Assembly (NCBI RefSeq): GCF_030316885.1
Contig: NZ_JASZYQ010000002.1
Location: 628,001-692,000, forward strand
Length of the DNA stretch: 64,000 nucleotides
Direction of reading: 5' to 3'
Source: Variovorax jilinensis
GTDB lineage: Bacteria > Pseudomonadota > Gammaproteobacteria > Burkholderiales > Burkholderiaceae_C
The translations under genes and the position numbers were made by a program. Each line of letters begins with the position of its first letter. The stretch's first letter is position 1. This document shows positions 18,479-26,615 of this stretch, in pieces. Below the pieces are notes generated by a model that was not told the origin of the DNA, made no database searches, and worked only from the letters and a program-made list of their open reading frames with translations.

Positions 18479-18937
18479 GCGGGCACCGAACGCGCTCGAG
18501 ATGCCCTGGCTGCGCGCCAGCGGACCGTCGAGCGCATCGAGCAGCGCTGCCGTGGTGGCGATCGCGACCGCACCCCAGGCCAGCGCCTCGGCGTGTTCGC
18601 CGAGCGGCTCGCCGACGCCGGCGGCCAGCAGCGCCACCAGCGCGAGTCGGCCCAGCGTCACGCGGTTGGCGGCGCCGAAGCGCGCGTGGGTTCCATGAGC
18701 CGGGAGCGCGCGCAGAACGAGTGCGAAGGCGAGGCCGAAGACGATCGCCGCGCGCGCGACGAAAGCAGGTTCGAGCCCCGATGCGAGCGCGACCCCGGCG
18801 GCCAGCACCACCAGCAGCGCCAGCACGACGAGGCCTCCGCGCGTGGCATCGCGGCGCAGCGCCGCAGCCCGCGCCGCGGGCTCGACCATCGGACCGGTGG
18901 CAGTCTGCGAGGGCATCGCCTTAAGATGGCTTTCCAT
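18473..18937 (-). pseudogene. CDP-alcohol phosphatidyltransferase, 3'-truncated and joined to YceI
   Basis: The N-terminal part of a CDP-alcohol phosphatidyltransferase, an integral-membrane enzyme family that transfers a phosphatidyl-type group to an alcohol. Visible are the first helices, [19 protein letters not shown], and the start of the catalytic motif [20 protein letters not shown] (D-G-x2-A-R). The motif's last two aspartates are lost, because after GARFD the frame runs into YceI sequence. The join falls on TTCGAT at 18473-18478, present where both genes would have an Arg/Phe-Asp, with two extra bases after it. The start may be 18937 or 18916. It is divergent from the dehydrogenase gene. 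Confidence 0.7.
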
Positions 18938-19006
18938 CGCTTCGAACCTCCATACGCTCGCAGCCGCGAGCATCCATCGAGCATGCCAGCATATTCGCCC
19001 CCCGTC

Positions 19007-19987
19007 ATGTCAGCCAATGCCCATGCCCGTGCCTGCTGGATCGAGGCTCCCGGGCGCGCCGCGATCCGCGACGAGCCCGATATCGCCGCGGCCGAAGGCG
19101 AAGTGCTGGTGCGCGCGCTGCACAGTGGCGTGAGCCGAGGCACCGAACTGCTGGTGTACCGCGGCGAGGTGCCGCCCAGCGAGTTCGAGCGCATGCGTGC
19201 GCCCTTCCAGCGGGGCGATTTTCCGGGGCCGTTGAAGTACGGCTACGCAAGCGTGGGCCTCGTCGAGGAAGGTCCGCCCGCGCTGCTTGGCCGCCATGTC
19301 TTCTGCCTGTACCCGCACCAGACCCGCTATGCGGTGCCTGCCGCCGCGGTACACCTGCTGCCCGATGGGCTGCCACCGGCACGTGCCGTGCTGGCCGCCA
19401 ACATGGAGACGGCAGTCAATGCGCTGTGGGATGCGGCACCGCGGGTCGGCGATCGCATCGCGGTGGTCGGCGGCGGCGTGCTGGGCCTCCTGGTGGCGTG
19501 GCTGGCCTCGCGCCTGACGGGCTGCGAGGTCGAGCTGGTCGATGTGCAGGCCTCCCGAGGCGAAGTCGCCGGGCGGCTCGGCCTCGGCTTTGCGCTGCCT
19601 GCGGACGCGCGGTCCGACGCCGACGTCGTGCTGCATGCGAGCGGCCAGCCCGAAGGCCTGGTCACGGCCCTGGGCCTGGCCGGATTCGAGTCCGTCGTGA
19701 CCGAGCTCAGCTGGTACGGCCGGCACTCGGTCTCGCTGCCGCTCGGGGAAGCCTTCCATGCGCGCCGGCTGCACCTGCAGGCCTCGCAGGTGGGCCATGT
19801 GGCGGCGGCCCAGCGCGCGCGCTGGTCGCACCAACGCCGCCTGGCGCTGGCGCTCTCGCTGCTGCGCGATCCGGTGCTCGATGCACTGGTCACCGACAGC
19901 GCCCCTTTCGAAGAACTGCCGGCCGTGCTCGCGCGGCTTGCGGCCGGCGCGCCCGAAACGCTTTGCCAGCGCATCGACTACACCTGA
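19007..19987 (+). CDS. BchC-like medium-chain dehydrogenase without the catalytic zinc cysteine
   Basis: A 326-residue oxidoreductase of the medium-chain dehydrogenase superfamily. The N-terminal GroES-like domain has [20 protein letters not shown], where zinc alcohol dehydrogenases have Cys before Gly-Thr-Asp; Ser/Arg here means the catalytic zinc ligand is missing, as in the BchC bacteriochlorophyllide-dehydrogenase type. The nucleotide-binding fold is [19 protein letters not shown]. The ATG at 19007 was preferred over 18983 because homologous sequence begins there; neither has a clear ribosome site. It opens a four-gene plus-strand operon (dehydrogenase, PTPS-like, glycosyltransferase, methyltransferase). 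The substrate is unknown. Confidence 0.85.
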   Translation: MSANAHARACWIEAPGRAAIRDEPDIAAAEGEVLVRALHSGVSRGTELLVYRGEVPPSEFERMRAPFQRGDFPGPLKYGYASVGLVEEGPPALLGRHVFCLYPHQTRYAVPAAAVHLLPDGLPPARAVLAANMETAVNALWDAAPRVGDRIAVVGGGVLGLLVAWLASRLTGCEVELVDVQASRGEVAGRLGLGFALPADARSDADVVLHASGQPEGLVTALGLAGFESVVTELSWYGRHSVSLPLGEAFHARRLHLQASQVGHVAAAQRARWSHQRRLALALSLLRDPVLDALVTDSAPFEELPAVLARLAAGAPETLCQRIDYT

Positions 19988-20014
19988 TCCTCCATCGAAC
20001 CCCAAAGGAAGCGC

Positions 20015-20428
20015 ATGTACAGCGTCAACGTCCGCGATCACTTCATGATCGCCCACAGCTTTCGCGGCGCCGCCTTCGGCCCGGCGCAGCGCCTGCATGG
20101 CGCGACCTACGTGGTCGATCTCGAACTGCTCCGCGCCGAGCTCGATGCCGACGGCATGGTGGTCGACATCGCGTTGGCCACCGAGGTGCTGCGCAGCGAG
20201 CTGGGCGCACTCAACCTGCGCAACCTCGACGACGAGCCGGCGTTCGCGGGGCGCAACACCACCACCGAATTCATGGCGCGCGTGATCTTCGATCGCATCG
20301 CGGCGCGCATCGCGGCAGGCGACCTGGGTCCGCATGCCGGCGGCCTCGCGAGCCTGCGGGTGCGGCTCAACGAGTCGCACGTGGCCTGGGCCGCCTACGA
20401 GGGTGCGCTGCCGGCGCGGCCTGCATGA
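20015..20428 (+). CDS. Divergent 6-carboxy/pyruvoyl-tetrahydropterin synthase homologue without catalytic Cys
   Basis: A 137-residue T-fold protein of the QueD/PTPS family. The metal site is altered: the first His is in MIAHSFRGA, but the usual HGHxY reads LHGATY, so one of the three zinc histidines is missing. The protein contains no cysteine at all, so the catalytic Cys of PTPS/QueD is also absent. The C-terminal substrate-anchoring part is kept ([13 protein letters not shown], resembling ETxxxWAxY), as is [15 protein letters not shown]. It probably binds a pterin-like ligand but uses another chemistry or a different metal. Spacing to the dehydrogenase gene is 27 bp, with an AAAGGAA site. 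Confidence 0.85.
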   Translation: MYSVNVRDHFMIAHSFRGAAFGPAQRLHGATYVVDLELLRAELDADGMVVDIALATEVLRSELGALNLRNLDDEPAFAGRNTTTEFMARVIFDRIAARIAAGDLGPHAGGLASLRVRLNESHVAWAAYEGALPARPA

Positions 20429-21507
20429 GCGATCGGCACTGCAGCTTCCTGGTGCCGGGCGACATCTACACGCGTACCGGCGGCTACACCTACGACCGCC
20501 ACATCATCGACGGCCTGCGCGCCGCGGGCTGGCAGGTCGATCTCGCCGCGCTCGGCGACAGCTATCCGGAGCCCGACGCCGCGGCGATCGCGCGAACGCG
20601 CGAGCTGATCGAATCGCTGCCCGATGGCACGCTGGTGGTGGTCGACGGCCTGGCCTTCGGCGCCATGGACCGGATCGCGGCTGCTCATGAACGCCGCCTG
20701 CGCTGGGTGGCGCTGGTCCACCATCCCCTGGCGCTCGAGACCGGCCTCTCGGCCGATCTGCGGCAGCGGCTGTTCGAGAGCGAGCGGCGCGCGCTGGCCG
20801 CGGCGCGGCACGTGATCGTCACCAGCCGTTCGACCGCGCGAGCGCTCGCGGACTTCGATGTCTCGGCCACGCGCGTCACGGTGATCGAGCCCGGTACCGC
20901 GCGGTCGGCGCTGGCGGCCGGCTCGGGGGCGCCGGCGCCGTCCTTGCTGTGCGTGGCCACGATCACGCCGCGCAAGGGCCATGCCCTGATGGTCGAGGCG
21001 TTGGCCGCACTGCGCGATCGACCGTGGACGCTGCATTGCGCGGGCAGCCTCTCGATGGACCCGGCCTGCGCGACCGGCTTGCGTGCCGCCATCCGGCGCC
21101 ACGGCCTGGAGGACCGCATCGTGCTGCATGGCGAGCGCGACGAGGCCAGGCTGGAGGCGCTCTATGCCGCGGCCGACGTCTTCGTGCTGCCTTCGTTCCA
21201 CGAGGGCTACGGCATGGCGCTCGCGGTCGCGCTCGCCCATGGGCTGCCCGTGGTCAGCACGCTCGCGGGCGCCATCCCCGACACCGTGCCGTCCACCGCG
21301 GGGCTGCTGGTGCCGCCCGGTGATGTCGAGGCCCTGCGCGACGCCCTTCGGCAGGTGCTCGACGATGCCGGGCTGCGCTCGCGCCTGGCGGCCGGCGCGC
21401 GCGAGGCGCGGGGGCAGCTGCCGACCTGGGACGACAGCGCGGCAGCCTTCGCGCGCGCGCTCGAGCAGGTGGCAGGCCAGCCATTCGACGCGACGAAGGC
21501 GCCATGA
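20425..21507 (+). CDS. GT4-family glycosyltransferase
   Basis: A 360-residue GT-B fold glycosyltransferase. The N-terminal acceptor domain starts [20 protein letters not shown]. The C-terminal nucleotide-sugar domain shows [37 protein letters not shown] (the GT4 E-x7-E region) and [16 protein letters not shown]. No signal peptide is present, so it acts in the cytoplasm or at the inner membrane face. It overlaps the PTPS-like stop and the following methyltransferase start by four bases each (ATGA), which implies tight coupling. The acceptor may be a pterin-like or lipid-linked intermediate; that is inference from context. Confidence 0.9.
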   Translation: MSDRHCSFLVPGDIYTRTGGYTYDRHIIDGLRAAGWQVDLAALGDSYPEPDAAAIARTRELIESLPDGTLVVVDGLAFGAMDRIAAAHERRLRWVALVHHPLALETGLSADLRQRLFESERRALAAARHVIVTSRSTARALADFDVSATRVTVIEPGTARSALAAGSGAPAPSLLCVATITPRKGHALMVEALAALRDRPWTLHCAGSLSMDPACATGLRAAIRRHGLEDRIVLHGERDEARLEALYAAADVFVLPSFHEGYGMALAVALAHGLPVVSTLAGAIPDTVPSTAGLLVPPGDVEALRDALRQVLDDAGLRSRLAAGAREARGQLPTWDDSAAAFARALEQVAGQPFDATKAP

Positions 21508-22403
21508 CCGGTTTCAGCGCCGACTGGCTCGCCCTGCGCGAACCCTTCGACCGGGAAGCGCGCGCGAACACGGCGCCAGGCCTCGGTCTGCACGCGCTCG
21601 GCGACCGGCTGCGCCGCGGGCGCGCCCGGATCGAAGTGCTCGATCTCGCGTGCGGCACCGGCGCCAACCTGCGTGCGCTGGCGCCCGAGCTTCGCGGCGA
21701 TCAGCGCTGGGTCGCGGTCGACCATGACGCGCAATTGCTCGCGCAACTGCCGGTCTCGATGGCCCGCTGGGCGATGGACTGCGGCTTTGACTTTCGCGGC
21801 GGCGGCGGCGCGGAGCCTGCCTCGATCGGTGGCCCCGGGTGGCATGTCGAATTCGAGACGCTGCAGCTCGACCTCGTGCAGTCGCCGGACATGCTGCCGC
21901 TGGCGGGCGTCGACCTCGTCACGGCCGCTGCCTTGCTCGACCTGGTTTCCGCGAACTGGCTCGACGATCTGCTGGCGCGGGTCGCAGCATCGCGGCCGGC
22001 GCTGCTGTTCGCGCTCAGCGTCGACGGCCGTCTGCACTGGGAGCCGGCGCTCGAAGGCGATGCGGAAGTCGCCCGGCTGTTCGCCGCGCACCAGCAGCGC
22101 GACAAGGGCTTCGGTCCGGCCCTCGGTGGCGCGGCGCCGCACTGGGCGGCTGCACGTCTCGACACGCCGGGCCTGGAGTTGCACGCGGCAGACAGCGACT
22201 GGCGCATCGACGGCGGCGACGGTCCGGCCGCGCAGGCGATGCTCGCGGCGATGGTCGATGGCATCGCTTCGGCCGCAATCGAACAGGACCCGGCAGCACT
22301 ATCCCGCGTGCTCGAATGGAAGCTGCAGCGTCTCGACGCGCTCGCACGGAGCCTTCTCGTGGTCGGCCATCGCGACCTGCTCGCGATACCGCTGACTTCC
22401 TGA
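21504..22403 (+). CDS. Class I SAM-dependent methyltransferase
   Basis: A 299-residue methyltransferase with the class I fold. Motif I is IEVLDLACGTGANLRALAPE near residue 38, followed by an acidic loop reading WVAVDHDAQLLAQL. Around residue 130 the VDLVTAAALLDLVSANWLDD segment replaces the usual motif II/III. It is the last gene of the four-gene operon and is convergent with the RibD-like gene. The methyl acceptor is unknown and is most simply the product of the neighbouring enzymes. Confidence 0.87.
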   Translation: MTGFSADWLALREPFDREARANTAPGLGLHALGDRLRRGRARIEVLDLACGTGANLRALAPELRGDQRWVAVDHDAQLLAQLPVSMARWAMDCGFDFRGGGGAEPASIGGPGWHVEFETLQLDLVQSPDMLPLAGVDLVTAAALLDLVSANWLDDLLARVAASRPALLFALSVDGRLHWEPALEGDAEVARLFAAHQQRDKGFGPALGGAAPHWAAARLDTPGLELHAADSDWRIDGGDGPAAQAMLAAMVDGIASAAIEQDPAALSRVLEWKLQRLDALARSLLVVGHRDLLAIPLTS

Positions 22404-22422
22404 TTCGTCCGCCGCTCGCGGC

Positions 22423-23307
22423 TCAGCCTGCGGCGGCGCGCAGGTCCAGGTCCCACAGCACGTCGGCGCCCATGCGGTAGATGCGGGTCGCGGGCCTCGG
22501 GCAGTCGCGCATCGCCGCCTGGCGCGGCAACTGGAGGCCGAGTCTCCCGCTGCCGATCAGCACCGGCGCGATGCTCAGGTGAAGACGGTCCATGCATCCC
22601 TCGGCGATGAAGCGCGAGACCGTGACGCCGCCGCCCTCGACGAACAGCAGGTGCAGCCCGAGCTGGCCGAGCGCCGTTTGCAGCGCGCGCAGGTCGGTGC
22701 TGCCGTCGGGCCGCATCAGCGCCGTCACGCCGAGCACCTGGTCGGGGCCGATGCGCGATGCGGCCGCATCGGCCCTGCGCGCATCGCAGGCCAGCAGGGT
22801 CGGCGCCTGGCGGTCGCTGAGCACACGCAGCGTCGCGGGCAGGCGCAGATCGGGATCGATCACGACGCGCACCGGGTTCGGACCTTCGACACGGCGCGTG
22901 GTGAGCTGCGGATCGTCGATGGCCGCGGTGCCTGCGCCCACGATCACCGCGTCGCAGAGGGCGCGCAGCCGGTGCAGGTGCACCAGCATCTCGGGGCCGT
23001 TGACGAAGTTGGAGTCGCCGCCGTGCGTGGCGACGCAGCCGTCGAGGCTCTGGCCGAGCTGGCCCAGGGTCCAGGTCGCGCCGGGCCGCGGGCGGTCGAG
23101 CAGTGGCTTCAACAGTTCGAACAGCTCGATCGCCTCGTCGCCCCACAGACCCTGCAGCTCGAAGCCCCGGGCTTCGCTCCATGCGATCGGGCCGCCCGCC
23201 TCGGCAGGCGGCGGCGCCGCGGGGCCGCGCCGGCGCGCCGCGATGTCGAGGCACAGGGGCCACAGGGCGTCGATGCCGGGGAGGGTTGAGGCAGGTGAGG
23301 GCATCAT
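22423..23307 (-). CDS. RibD-reductase-like (DHFR-fold) protein
   Basis: About 294 residues. The C-terminal two thirds match the RibD reductase domain: LGQSLDGCVATHGGDSNFVN, VIVGAGTAAIDDPQLTTRRV and NPVRVVIDPDLRLP, with LLFVEGGGVTVSRFIAEGCM near the end. The deaminase domain of full RibD is absent; an N-terminal extension of about 75 residues is unlike RibD. RibD reductases reduce a ribosylaminopyrimidine with NADPH, so a pteridine- or pyrimidine-type substrate is plausible here. The start is ATG at 23307 or 23304; both overlap the upstream membrane-protein stop (ATGATG). It is convergent with the methyltransferase gene. Confidence 0.85.
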   Translation of the reverse strand: MMPSPASTLPGIDALWPLCLDIAARRRGPAAPPPAEAGGPIAWSEARGFELQGLWGDEAIELFELLKPLLDRPRPGATWTLGQLGQSLDGCVATHGGDSNFVNGPEMLVHLHRLRALCDAVIVGAGTAAIDDPQLTTRRVEGPNPVRVVIDPDLRLPATLRVLSDRQAPTLLACDARRADAAASRIGPDQVLGVTALMRPDGSTDLRALQTALGQLGLHLLFVEGGGVTVSRFIAEGCMDRLHLSIAPVLIGSGRLGLQLPRQAAMRDCPRPATRIYRMGADVLWDLDLRAAAG

Positions 23308-24206
23308 GGGACGGTTTGCCAGCGTGGCGTGTAGTAGGGGTCGTCGCCGGCGGCCGCTGCCTCGGGTCCGCGCCCGTGCAGTGCCAGTGCGATGGCGGCG
23401 CCGGCCCAGAGCGCGGCGACCAGCGCCACGATCAGGGGATCGATCGCCGGTCGTGCGGCGCTGCCGCCCGTCCGGCCGCGCCGCGCCGCGCGCAGTGCCC
23501 AGCGGACCGGAGGACCGCTGCAGAGTGCCAGGGCCAGCAGCAGCAGCACCTCGGGCGCCACCGGCGTGAGCAGTGCGACGGTCTGCACGAGCGTGAGCCA
23601 GGCCATCACCGAGACGACGGCCACGGCCATGCCGAAGCACACCCTCGGACGCGGCCAGAGCCACAGCGCGAATCCGGCCACGGCGGCGGCGATCGACAGG
23701 CCGAGTTCGCACAGCAGGGCCGAGCCCGAGACGAAGGCCACGGCTGCGAGCCCGAGGCTGGCCACCATGAGAGCGGCCGGTCCCGTGGCGTCGTCGATCG
23801 GTGCGTTGAGTACCGCGGCAATGGCGATCGCGCCGGCGCACCAGATGGCCGCCTGCCAGGCCAGGGGCGCATCGCCGAGACCCAGAAGCACCAGGGCCCA
23901 CATCACGCAGCCGGCCAGCCAGCTGGTGCGCCGGACGGCGCGCATCCCTTCGAGTCCGAATCCGAGCAGGGCGGCCGCGACGTAGATCCAGGGCAGTTCC
24001 TCGGTGATGCTGCCGGGCCAGAGCTGCCATCCGAGCGCCGAGGCCGAGGCCACGATGATGGCCGGCGCGACGCCGGCGCCGGCCCAGCGCCGGCCACGAA
24101 GCTCGCCGAGCACGCGGCCGACGAGCCCGAGCAGCAGGCCGCTCGCCGCGAACGAGAGCAGCAGCGGCAGTGCCACGCTCTCGAACAGCGGGTGGTGCAG
24201 GTCCAT
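23304..24206 (-). CDS. Polytopic membrane protein of unknown function
   Basis: 300 residues from the ATG at 24206, with about eight to ten hydrophobic segments (for example FESVALPLLLSFAASGLLLG and PLIVALVAALWAGAAIALAL) and a short soluble C-terminus. I do not recognise a family. Its stop overlaps the RibD-like start, so the two are coupled, and membrane export or tethering of the cluster product is one possibility. The longer open frame upstream to 24242 begins with a charged stretch and is less likely. Confidence 0.65.
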   Translation of the reverse strand: MDLHHPLFESVALPLLLSFAASGLLLGLVGRVLGELRGRRWAGAGVAPAIIVASASALGWQLWPGSITEELPWIYVAAALLGFGLEGMRAVRRTSWLAGCVMWALVLLGLGDAPLAWQAAIWCAGAIAIAAVLNAPIDDATGPAALMVASLGLAAVAFVSGSALLCELGLSIAAAVAGFALWLWPRPRVCFGMAVAVVSVMAWLTLVQTVALLTPVAPEVLLLLALALCSGPPVRWALRAARRGRTGGSAARPAIDPLIVALVAALWAGAAIALALHGRGPEAAAAGDDPYYTPRWQTVP

Positions 24207-24265
24207 GCCCCTGTTATGCCGGCGAGATGCGGTTGCCGTCAATCAGCCGCGGCAGGCCGCCGGTG

Positions 24266-24961
24266 TCATCGGGCGGCCTCCGTGGACGGCGGCGTGCGCG
24301 TGGACGGCGAGGCTGGCACCCCCTGCGCCACGGCCGCCTCCTGCTGGGCCGCGAGCGCGCGATGGAAGCCCGGGCGCTGCTGCAGCCGTTCCCAGTAGCC
24401 GGCCACTGCGGGCGGGAAGCGCGGCACGAGGTCGATCTCGTTGGCGAGCATCAGCGCATAGCCGACCGAGATGTCGGCGGCCGTGAAGCGATCGGCCACG
24501 AGGAATTCGTGCCGGGCCAGCACTGCCTCGATGCCCCGCAGGCGCGAGATGAACCACTTGGCATAGTCGTCGGCGGCCTGCGGCAGCTTGCGTTCGGGGG
24601 ACTCGAAATGGCCGTAGCGCAGCACGATGGTCTGCGGGAAGGTCAGCGTCGCCTCGCCGTGGTGCAGCCAGTTGAGCCAGGCGCCGTAGCCGGGTTCGCC
24701 GGGCCGGACCGCGAGGCCGTGCCGGTTGTCGGGATCGCAGCGCTCGGCCAGGTACTGGCAGATCGCCGACGACTCGGTCATGCGCGTGTCGCCGTCCACC
24801 ATCAGGGGCACGGTGCCGAGCGGGTTGAGCGCCAGATAGCTGCGTTGCAGCACGCGCGGCGGGAAGGGCAGCATGTGCAGCAGGTAGGGCGCGTTCAGCT
24901 CCTCGAGCGCCCACAGCGCCCGGAACGAGCGCGCGCTGATGCAGTGATGAAGTTCGATCAT
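24266..24961 (-). CDS. Glutathione S-transferase family protein
   Basis: A 231-residue GST. The N-terminal thioredoxin-like domain begins MIELHHCISARSFRALWALE with NPLGTVPLMVDGD and the glutathione-binding TESSAICQYLAER; the helical C-terminal domain follows from about residue 95. The start overlaps the AMP-ligase stop (ATGA), so it belongs to the same operon as the ligase and flavin monooxygenase. In gentisate pathways a GST-type enzyme isomerises maleylpyruvate, which would fit the context, but the sequence alone does not prove that activity. Confidence 0.85.
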   Translation of the reverse strand: MIELHHCISARSFRALWALEELNAPYLLHMLPFPPRVLQRSYLALNPLGTVPLMVDGDTRMTESSAICQYLAERCDPDNRHGLAVRPGEPGYGAWLNWLHHGEATLTFPQTIVLRYGHFESPERKLPQAADDYAKWFISRLRGIEAVLARHEFLVADRFTAADISVGYALMLANEIDLVPRFPPAVAGYWERLQQRPGFHRALAAQQEAAVAQGVPASPSTRTPPSTEAAR

Positions 24962-26586
24962 CCGACCAGCCTTTCGCGCAGTTCGCGCTTCAGAATCTTG
25001 CCCACCGGGCTCACGGGAAACTCGGCCATGACCTCGAGCCGCTCGGGCAGCTTGAAGGAGGCGATCTTCTGCCCGCGCAGGTAGCCGACCAGCTCGTCGA
25101 AGCTCAGCGTGGTGCCGGGCTGCAGCACGACGCAGGCGCAGGCCCGTTCGCCGAACACCGGATCGGGCAGCCCGACCAGTGCCACGCCGACCACCTGCGG
25201 CAGTCCGAAGATCAGGTTCTCGATCTCGTCGCAGCTGATCTTCTCGCCGCCCCGGTTGATCAGGTCCTTGCGTCGTCCCTCGGTGAAGACATGGCGGCCG
25301 CGCTTTCTCACGATGTCGCCCATGCGGTAGAAGCCGTCGGCGGTGAAGGCCTCTGCGTTCTTCTCCGGCGCGCGGTAGTAGCCGCGGATGGTGTACGGCC
25401 CGCGCACCACCAGCTCGCCGGCCTCGCCATCGGGCACTTCGCGGTCGTCGTCGTCGAGCACCTTGATTTCGTCGTGCGCGCTGACCGGCGCGCCCGAGCT
25501 CTCGAGCAGCAGCGCGTCGGTGTCGTCGAGCCGCGTCATGTTGATCAGGCCCTCGGCGGTGCCGTAGATCTCCTGCGGCGTGCAGCCGAGCTGCCGGCGC
25601 ATCCGCTGGCGCAGCTCGGGCGCGAGCCGCGCGCCGCCGTTCTGCACCACCCGCAATGACGAGAGATCGAAGCGCCCGGGCACATCGCTGTCGAGCCAGT
25701 TCGTGATCAGCGGCACCACGCTCGCGATCACCGTGACGCGCTCGCGCTGCACCGTCGCGAACACCGTCTCGGCATCGGTGCCGGTCGCGATGACGACCGT
25801 GCCACCGGCGCTGAAGGTGCCCAGGAGCCCCGGCGATGCGAGGTTGTAGTTGTGGCCGAGCGGCAGGATCGCCATGAACACCGTGCTGCCGTCGAAGCCT
25901 GCGGCGTCTGCACAGAGCCGCGCGTTGAGCACGTAGTCGTTGTGGGTGCGCGGGATCAGCTTCGACACCGAGGTGGTTCCGCCCGACAGCAGCATGGTCG
26001 AGACCTCGTCGGGCGAGGGACGCACCGCGCGCAGCCGCGCCGCCGATTCGCGGTCGGTGACCTCGTCGCCGGCGATCAGCGGATCGAGTGCGCGCTGCCC
26101 CGGTGCCGGCTCGCCGGCCACGATCAGGTGGCGCAGCGAGGAGAACTCGGCCGCCAGCTCGGTCGCCATGGGGCGGTAGTCGAAGCTGCCGATGACGTCG
26201 GGCAGCAGGTAGGCGGTCGCGCCCGAGGCGCGCACGAAGTGGCGCACTTCCGCATGCCGGTGGGCGCGCAGCGCCATCACGGGAATGGCGCCGATCCAGT
26301 TGAGCGCCAGGTAGGCGATCACGAACTCGGGCACGTTCGGCAACTGCACCACGACGCGATCGAGCGGCTTCAGCCCGAGGTCGAGCAGGTTGACCGCGAG
26401 CCGCCGCGCGTCGCGCACCAGTTCCTCGTAGCTGATGCGGCGGTCGCCGAAGACCAGCGCGTCGCGCGTAGGCGCCGCGTGCATGGCGCGCTCGACCATC
26501 TCTGGCACCGTGATGTCCTCCCAAAGGCTGAGCCGGCGGAATTCGCCTGCGGCCTCGTCGGGCCAGGGGACGCAGCCTTCGAGCAT
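24958..26586 (-). CDS. Aryl-acid AMP ligase / aryl-CoA synthetase (DhbE/EntE-like)
   Basis: A 542-residue ANL-superfamily adenylating enzyme. Motifs are TMLLSGGTTSVSKLIPRTHN (A3, P-loop), QEIYGTAEGLINMTRL (A5), YRMGDIVRKRGRHVFTEGRR (A7-A8) and SPVGKILKRELRERL (A10, catalytic Lys). The segment PLGHNYNLASPG matches the HNY-x2-SPG loop that shapes the aromatic acid pocket in DhbE, EntE and salicylate-activating ligases. A GGAG site precedes the ATG at 26586. With the hydroxylase encoded upstream, a salicylyl-CoA ligase is the most likely reading; no siderophore NRPS is nearby. Confidence 0.87.
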   Translation of the reverse strand: MLEGCVPWPDEAAGEFRRLSLWEDITVPEMVERAMHAAPTRDALVFGDRRISYEELVRDARRLAVNLLDLGLKPLDRVVVQLPNVPEFVIAYLALNWIGAIPVMALRAHRHAEVRHFVRASGATAYLLPDVIGSFDYRPMATELAAEFSSLRHLIVAGEPAPGQRALDPLIAGDEVTDRESAARLRAVRPSPDEVSTMLLSGGTTSVSKLIPRTHNDYVLNARLCADAAGFDGSTVFMAILPLGHNYNLASPGLLGTFSAGGTVVIATGTDAETVFATVQRERVTVIASVVPLITNWLDSDVPGRFDLSSLRVVQNGGARLAPELRQRMRRQLGCTPQEIYGTAEGLINMTRLDDTDALLLESSGAPVSAHDEIKVLDDDDREVPDGEAGELVVRGPYTIRGYYRAPEKNAEAFTADGFYRMGDIVRKRGRHVFTEGRRKDLINRGGEKISCDEIENLIFGLPQVVGVALVGLPDPVFGERACACVVLQPGTTLSFDELVGYLRGQKIASFKLPERLEVMAEFPVSPVGKILKRELRERLVG

Positions 26587-26615
26587 GGTGGCTCCTCGAT
26601 TCGGATGGGAAGAGA

